A DNA stretch of 34,568 nucleotides, taken from Acholeplasmataceae bacterium (GTDB lineage Bacteria; Bacillota_I; Bacilli_A; Izemoplasmatales; Hujiaoplasmataceae). Positions 29,977-34,568 of this stretch are shown one piece after another; positions within the stretch are counted from its first letter, which is position 1, and each line of letters begins with the position of its first letter. Under the pieces are notes generated by a model that did not search any database, was not told the DNA's origin, and was given only the letters and a program-made list of their open reading frames with translations. The translations under genes were made by a program, and so were the position numbers. Location: positions 1 through 34,568 of the forward strand of contig JAAYZB010000087.1 of assembly GCA_012515085.1 (NCBI GenBank), given 5' to 3'.

Positions 29977-32319
29977 CTATTGATAGTTCAAATTATTCGT
30001 CCAAACAAAATCGATTGGAAATGCTTCTTCGAGTAATCGTTGAAGGTCGGGATTGGGACACGCTTTCGCTTCCCCTTTGGGCCCAAACACCAACCGGTGA
30101 AGTTGATGTATGTCTTGCATCGCCCAAGCCATGTTGTTTAGCATTATCGTCGGAAAAGTTGTCTCCGCGACCGTCCATGATTGAAGTGCAGGGCATTGTT
30201 TTTTGACTAGTGGCCAGATTTCTTTGATGAATAATGGCCAATTCACAACTTTGAAACTGGCATATTGATCTGTCATTGATGCAGGAATGTACTTGAGATT
30301 ATCATGAATTGAATCCTGATATCGAGCGGGCAACAACAATAACGATTTATGATGCTTCTCCAACAATAAAGGGAATGCCGCCACAATTGATTGACGATTT
30401 CCGGCAAATTCGTGAATCAAGCATTCCTCGCTCTCTCGTTCCAGTCGAAGAACGACATAAGCACTGATTTTTCCTTGTTTCTCTATGATTTCCAATGCAT
30501 GATCCACCATCATTCGCGGAATCAGCGTTCCTTTGATCAATCGTTGCATCGACTCAAGTGTTCGTTCGTAACGAAATGGTTCGGATTCTGACAATTGAAA
30601 TATGGTTGGCAAATCTTGTTCTTGATAATCTCGAATTATGACGGCATCTGTTTTTTTCATCACAGAAGGATCCATCATATACCCCTTCACATGCCCGACG
30701 CGAGTCGCCCCAAAACGTTCATAGAGCGATCCTTCTCCGGATATGATCGCCAAGCTGATTTGCTCGCTAAGCATCTTCGTTTCCGCCATTTTTAGCAATG
30801 CGGAAGCCAATCTGCGGCCTTGATAGTCTTTTCTTGTACAGACAGATCCAATCGATCCCACCTGCAAATATGCGTCTCCAAGATGAAGGCTCGCAGGATA
30901 ATAGCTGACTAAAGAAAGTACTTCTTCGTCTTTTGTTGCGACAAACATTCGCTCTTGATTTGCTTTTCCAAGTAATAAGGGATACTCGCGATCCATGGCT
31001 TCCTTGAATGTTTCCGATGCCAAACGAATCGCTCCGTGATACTCTTCCTCCCGACAAGGGTGAAAAGCGATAGGGGCAGTCATTTTATCGATATAATTGG
31101 CATAATCAACCATGGTCTTTCTCTTTCGAGACTCTTCGGCGGCAAAAGCTAATAAATGGCTCGCTATTGACGCATCCAAATCAGCTTTATCACGATTGGC
31201 ATCCGTTTCTATGAAACCGATAAAAGCCTCCATGATCCCTTGATCGCCACCACCATGACCCGTTTCGCCTGGATCGCAGTGCTTCGTTTCAATGACGCCT
31301 TTTCCGAATTGGATCAATTCCAATTCGCTTTTTTCCAGATGACCACGGATTTCTCCCAGAGTTCCCATCAGTTTGATCGTTCTTGTGTTCTCTTCAGTAA
31401 AGGCCGTCATTGTAAATGCAACCGTCACTTCATTCTCAAACTCAATGATGGTCACTTGATGATCGACGACATCGTTGTCATTGTGATAAACACAGCGTCC
31501 ATAGGGTCCGTTTTTTAACGCTGCGAGGAGCGATTCGTCAGTCATTTGGTTTGAAACGGGCAGTTTCATCCAAATTGGTGCCTTTAAATAGACTTTTGGC
31601 GCATAAAATAAGCAGGTGTCTTTCACCGGGCAACCATCCATGCAGAAAGGTGGGCTACCTTTCGGCGCATTGGATTCTTTATAGTGAGTCAACTTTCCAA
31701 GCGAAGATACTTGTTTGATTTTGCTGTTAGAAAGCCAAATCATCAGGTCCAAATCGTGACAAGATTTGGCGAGCAACATCGGTGCCGATTTCTTTTCATT
31801 GTGCCAGTTTCCCCTCACATAACTGTGAGCATGATGCCAATAGGATACGTTTTCGTTATGTTGGATCGTCATCAATTTTCCAATTTTTCCGTCATCCAGC
31901 CATGCTTTGATTTGTGAAAAAAACGGCGTATAACGCAAGACATGTCCAATCATCATCTTTCGATTCCATTGCTTTGCCTTCTCTCCAAGAAGCAGACAGT
32001 CTTCCGGGGTGACAGCCATTGGTTTTTCCAAGAAGATATCATATCCGAGTTCCATCGCTTTTAAAGCCGGCGCAACATGCAAGGTATCTTGGGTACAGAT
32101 AAAACAAGTATCGGCCATTTTGGGAGAAGCCAATATCTCTTGATCCGTCGGATATTGCTTATCGATAGGTATCTGGTGTTGATAACTAAAATAAGCCCGT
32201 CTTTCGAGATCAGGCTCGGCAACCGCCACAAACCGAATCGCTTCCGGATGCTTTAATCCGTATTCGCCGTAGACACCAATGCCTCTGGCGCCTGCGCCAA
32301 TTAAGATTGCTGTGATCAT
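29977..32319 (-). CDS. Gfo/Idh/MocA oxidoreductase fused to a GNAT-type acetyltransferase
   Basis: 780 residues without interruption. Residues 1 to about 405 are a Gfo/Idh/MocA NAD(P)-dependent oxidoreductase: GAGARG at 8-13, the EKP signature at 98-100, a substrate-side SCHDLDLMIW helix, and a Cys cluster C226-x3-C230-x5-C236 (CMDGCPVKDTC) that may bind metal. GHGGGDQGIMEAF (around His355) is typical of the C-terminal half. From about 413 (MTAPIAFHPCREEEY) a GNAT region begins, with an acetyl-CoA loop near Gln500 (YQGRRLASALL) and LYERFGA. The remaining 200 or so residues look like a second, degenerate GNAT-like half plus a tail, as in Eis-type proteins. Substrate unknown. GGTGAG precedes the ATG. 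First gene of a run with ZIP, rluA-like, galM and galT. Confidence 0.85.
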   Translation of the reverse strand: MITAILIGAGARGIGVYGEYGLKHPEAIRFVAVAEPDLERRAYFSYQHQIPIDKQYPTDQEILASPKMADTCFICTQDTLHVAPALKAMELGYDIFLEKPMAVTPEDCLLLGEKAKQWNRKMMIGHVLRYTPFFSQIKAWLDDGKIGKLMTIQHNENVSYWHHAHSYVRGNWHNEKKSAPMLLAKSCHDLDLMIWLSNSKIKQVSSLGKLTHYKESNAPKGSPPFCMDGCPVKDTCLFYAPKVYLKAPIWMKLPVSNQMTDESLLAALKNGPYGRCVYHNDNDVVDHQVTIIEFENEVTVAFTMTAFTEENTRTIKLMGTLGEIRGHLEKSELELIQFGKGVIETKHCDPGETGHGGGDQGIMEAFIGFIETDANRDKADLDASIASHLLAFAAEESRKRKTMVDYANYIDKMTAPIAFHPCREEEYHGAIRLASETFKEAMDREYPLLLGKANQERMFVATKDEEVLSLVSYYPASLHLGDAYLQVGSIGSVCTRKDYQGRRLASALLKMAETKMLSEQISLAIISGEGSLYERFGATRVGHVKGYMMDPSVMKKTDAVIIRDYQEQDLPTIFQLSESEPFRYERTLESMQRLIKGTLIPRMMVDHALEIIEKQGKISAYVVLRLERESEECLIHEFAGNRQSIVAAFPLLLEKHHKSLLLLPARYQDSIHDNLKYIPASMTDQYASFKVVNWPLFIKEIWPLVKKQCPALQSWTVAETTFPTIMLNNMAWAMQDIHQLHRLVFGPKGEAKACPNPDLQRLLEEAFPIDFVWTNNLNYQ

Positions 32320-32342
32320 GTCATCTCACCCACTTAAAGAAT

Positions 32343-32351
32343 ATTGTATCA
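32343..32351 (-). promoter_or_regulatory. Extended -10 promoter of the fusion gene
   Basis: Minus strand TGATACAAT, 23 bases before the ATG; the -35 is weak. Confidence 0.5.
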
Positions 32352-32380
32352 CAAAATTGAATAATTGCGATGGTTCCAAC

Positions 32381-32403
32381 AAAAAACCGGGTAGAAAACC
32401 CGG
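32381..32403 (-). terminator. Terminator of aspS
   Basis: Minus strand CCGGGT / ACCCGG arms (complement 32398-32403 and 32387-32392) with a five-base loop, then six T, ten bases after the aspS stop. Confidence 0.9.
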
Positions 32404-32412
32404 CTGTTTATT

Positions 32413-33732
32413 TTAAGGATTCACTCGATTGGGTCCCCGGTAAAGGAAGGTCACATCCCGAATGCTTTCGGTATCGAAAAGCCGCATCAGAAAACGGGTG
32501 AGGCCATACCCATAGCCCCCGTGTGGTGGCATGCCGTAGCGGAAAAAATTAAAGTAGAAATCCAGAGGTTCCAACGACATCCCTTTCATCAACGCTTGGG
32601 ATTTCAGCACATCCAATCGGTGTTCACGTTGAGCTCCCGTTGTGATTTCCACTCCGCGGAAAATCAAATCGAAACTCTTGGTCAAGCCTGTATCGGGATC
32701 AAGCATATGGTAGAAAGGCCTCGCTTCAAACGGATAATCAGTCACAAACACATAGTCTGATTTAAATTCCTTTTTGGCATATATTCCAATCAGTTCTTCT
32801 TCGCGACGGTCGAAATCATATTCTTTTTCCCCAGAATAATGGTATTTCTCCCGGATGATTTTTTTTGCTTCCAAAAGCGGGATACGTGGAAACGTGGGCA
32901 ATTCTGCCGACCATTCTTTTTTATAGAGCTCGAAATATTCGGCCCCAATGGACTCGGTCAGTTTTTGCATGACCCGTTTGCAGACCATTTCTTCCATATC
33001 CATTACGTCATGGTGTGACTCGATCCAACTGATCTCGCAGTCAACACTCGTGAATTCGGTCGCATGAAAAGCCGTATGCGAATTCTCCGCTCTAAAAGCC
33101 GGCGCAATTTCAAAAACATTGTTAAACCCAGCTGCCATGGCCATCTGTTTATAGAACTGGGGAGACTGAGCCAAATATACCGTTTTGCCAAAGTAGTCCA
33201 TTTTAAATACTTCAGCTCCAGACTCTGATGCGGTGCCTAGAATCTTTGGTGAGTGGATCTCAATGAAATTATGTTCTAGCCAATATTCGCGCATCGCCAT
33301 TTCCGCTATTGTTTGGGCTTTAAAAATCAAGTAGTTCCGATCCACACGAAGATCTAAGAATCGATTGTCTAAACGTAATTCTTTGTTTGACTTGTTCGTA
33401 TAGTCCAAGATATCAATCGGTAATTCTTCGGCACTCTGACTGGTCACGATCAGATCAGTGGGGATGAGTTCCATCCCCCGAAGTTTGACCGATGGTGCCT
33501 CATGCAATATTCCTCGCACTTTGACGGTGCTTTCTTTGGTCAACTTCGTCACGATTTGATTCATTGCTTCATTCGCATCGTTTTTTTCAATGGTGACTTG
33601 TACTTTCCCCGAAGAATCGCGAAGAACAACAAATTGAACAAACTGTAAATCCCGGATTTTATCAACAAATCCGGAGATTTCAAGCTCTTGATTATAGTAT
33701 TGTGGTAAGTCTTTAAAATAGATTGTTTTCAT
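32413..33732 (-). CDS. aspS: Aspartyl-tRNA synthetase, archaeal/eukaryotic type
   Basis: 439-residue class IIb synthetase. An N-terminal OB-fold anticodon domain (FVDKIRDL, FVVLRDSSGKVQV) is followed by the catalytic core: motif 1 EIHSPKILGTASESGAEVF, AQSPQFYKQM, motif 2 FRAENSHTAFHATEFTS, motif 3 GMPPHGGYGYGLTRFLMRLF and the ending GPNRVNP. It lacks the GAD insertion of the long bacterial AspRS, so it is the archaeal/eukaryotic type. Such enzymes in Bacillota can be non-discriminating and also charge tRNA-Asn for GatCAB; that is not decided by the sequence. GGAG is eight bases before the ATG. Confidence 0.93.
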   Translation of the reverse strand: MKTIYFKDLPQYYNQELEISGFVDKIRDLQFVQFVVLRDSSGKVQVTIEKNDANEAMNQIVTKLTKESTVKVRGILHEAPSVKLRGMELIPTDLIVTSQSAEELPIDILDYTNKSNKELRLDNRFLDLRVDRNYLIFKAQTIAEMAMREYWLEHNFIEIHSPKILGTASESGAEVFKMDYFGKTVYLAQSPQFYKQMAMAAGFNNVFEIAPAFRAENSHTAFHATEFTSVDCEISWIESHHDVMDMEEMVCKRVMQKLTESIGAEYFELYKKEWSAELPTFPRIPLLEAKKIIREKYHYSGEKEYDFDRREEELIGIYAKKEFKSDYVFVTDYPFEARPFYHMLDPDTGLTKSFDLIFRGVEITTGAQREHRLDVLKSQALMKGMSLEPLDFYFNFFRYGMPPHGGYGYGLTRFLMRLFDTESIRDVTFLYRGPNRVNP

Positions 33733-33758
33733 AAGTCACTCTCCATGCTTTTCAGCGT

Positions 33759-33787
33759 ATTATATCATAGACCTTCATTCGATACAA
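33759..33787 (-). promoter_or_regulatory. Promoter of aspS
   Basis: Minus strand TTGTAT (complement 33782-33787), 17-base spacer, TATAAT (complement 33759-33764) with TG extension, about 30 bases before the start. No T-box leader follows. Confidence 0.75.
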
Positions 33788-33806
33788 TCATCTCCAGATG
33801 AGTTCT

Positions 33807-34568
33807 CTATTCGGCTTTGTTTGCCTGGTGTACGACCACTTGGGGAAAGGGAATTTCAATCCCGTTGGCATCAAGGATTTCTTTGACTCTTTGGCGCATC
33901 AAACGTTCCACCCCGTAATGTTTTTCGGTCATGGTTTTGGCAATAACTCGAAGATCGACACTACTCGCCCCTAAGGAAACGACGCCAACTACTTGAGGAT
34001 CTTCAATAAGGTCTTCGATTTCCTTGCGAAGTTTGGGTAATTCTTCTTTCAATAAGGAGATTGTTTTTTCGATATCTTCATCATAGGCAATTGAAAAATC
34101 AACAATTGCTATCGATGGATTTCGAGAAAAATTGATCATCGACGAAATTGACCCGTTGGATATGATATTGATTTCCCCGCGCCAATTACGAATTCTCGTT
34201 GTTTTCAACCCGATTTCTAGGACTTCGCCTTTAAATCCACCAATATCGACGATATCTCCGACGTCAAAATGGTGTTCAAAAATGATAAAAAATCCCGCAA
34301 TCAAGTCGTTAATAAATTTTTGTGCCCCTAATCCGATTACCAAACCGGCAACCCCTAGTCCAGCCAATGCCGGAACGACATTGACTCCCCACAAAGCTAA
34401 AATAATGATAATTGCCATGATCCCAACTAAATATTTGATAATGCTCATCGTCACTTTTGCAATTGTTTTTTTACGTTTTTGCATTGGCCCGGGTTTCTGG
34501 CCAACTCGGAACAACGCAATTCGGCTCACTTTTTGAATGGCCATCATCACGACAATGACCGCGATCGA
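33807..34568 (-). CDS. MscS-family mechanosensitive ion channel (5' end outside window)
   Basis: Small-conductance mechanosensitive channel that opens under membrane tension to release solutes on osmotic downshock. At least 253 residues are visible. The frame stays open to the right edge through hydrophobic codons (SIAVIVV) of an upstream membrane helix, so the GTG/ATG cluster near 34545-34550 is not the true start. The pore helix TM3 is AGLGVAGLVIGLGAQKF, followed by the beta domain VGDIVDIGGFKGEVLEIGLKTTRIR and a C-terminal alpha/beta domain. No terminator is evident after its TAG stop. Confidence 0.92.
   Translation of the reverse strand, partial: SIAVIVVMMAIQKVSRIALFRVGQKPGPMQKRKKTIAKVTMSIIKYLVGIMAIIIILALWGVNVVPALAGLGVAGLVIGLGAQKFINDLIAGFFIIFEHHFDVGDIVDIGGFKGEVLEIGLKTTRIRNWRGEINIISNGSISSMINFSRNPSIAIVDFSIAYDEDIEKTISLLKEELPKLRKEIEDLIEDPQVVGVVSLGASSVDLRVIAKTMTEKHYGVERLMRQRVKEILDANGIEIPFPQVVVHQANKAE

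Noticed and set aside
34545..34550. MscS start at the GTG-ATG-ATG cluster
   Set aside because: The frame continues upstream through hydrophobic codons to the window edge and no ribosome site is seen, so the gene is cut by the window.
1..34568. TGA read as tryptophan (Mycoplasma code)
   Set aside because: TGA ends pepP, recD2, rimO, fumA and others at family-typical lengths, and Trp is encoded by TGG.
1..34568. CRISPR arrays, insertion sequences, tRNA or rRNA genes, prophage or defence islands
   Set aside because: No direct-repeat arrays, terminal inverted repeats, transposase-like frames or tRNA-like cloverleafs were recognised; all long frames belong to housekeeping or transport families.

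Overview
The window is a gene-dense, low-to-moderate GC bacterial chromosome segment. It reads with the standard bacterial code: TGA serves as a stop for pepP, recD2, rimO and fumA. Several features point to Bacillota, in a Bacilli- or Mollicutes-related lineage: two T-box leaders (alaS, trpS), an Spx regulator, an HPr with both His15 and Ser46, a MarR-controlled heterodimeric ABC exporter, a Firmicutes-type GalT, and crisp TTGACA/TATAAT promoters with strong AGGAGG ribosome sites. Archaeal/eukaryotic-type ProRS and AspRS and a two-subunit class I (oxygen-labile) fumarase suggest an anaerobic or microaerophilic organism. The exact taxon is inference. I see no rRNA, tRNA, CRISPR array, insertion sequence or prophage; this is a core chromosomal region.

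Layout. 1-3900: the start of alaS with its T-box leader, then a pepP-recD2 operon, all on the minus strand. 3950-6290: a VTT/DedA-like membrane protein, gapA with a strong promoter and a CcpA-like site, and spx. 6320-9360 (plus): oligoendopeptidase pepF, then T-box-controlled trpS. 9360-10130 (minus): a membrane-anchored EIIB-like protein lacking the usual catalytic cysteine, translationally coupled to HPr. 10190-11950 (plus): an inorganic pyrophosphatase gene interrupted by one in-frame TAA, and an MFS transporter. 12000-17640 (minus): a tightly packed manA-rimO-DUF368-M20 peptidase-amidohydrolase run. 17685-21920 (minus): marR and two ABC half-transporters. 21920-24320: divergent degV and fumA-fumB. 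24330-32350 (minus): proS, then a possible five-gene transcription unit made of an oxidoreductase/acetyltransferase fusion, a ZIP metal transporter, a pseudouridine synthase, galM and galT. 32380-34568 (minus): aspS and a partial MscS channel.

How the genes fit together. Central carbon metabolism is represented by gapA, manA, galM, galT and fumarase, with PTS signalling (HPr Ser46, possible CcpA site). Translation is represented by alaS, trpS, proS, aspS, rimO and an RluA-type synthase. Stress and envelope functions are represented by spx, the MarR/ABC exporter, MscS and two families linked to polyprenyl-phosphate recycling (VTT/DedA and DUF368).

The items most worth a second look are the Gfo/Idh/MocA-GNAT fusion, the Cys-less EIIB-like partner of HPr, the interrupted pyrophosphatase, and an Spx with a C-terminal four-cysteine tail. 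I found no clearly new multi-gene defence or mobile system.
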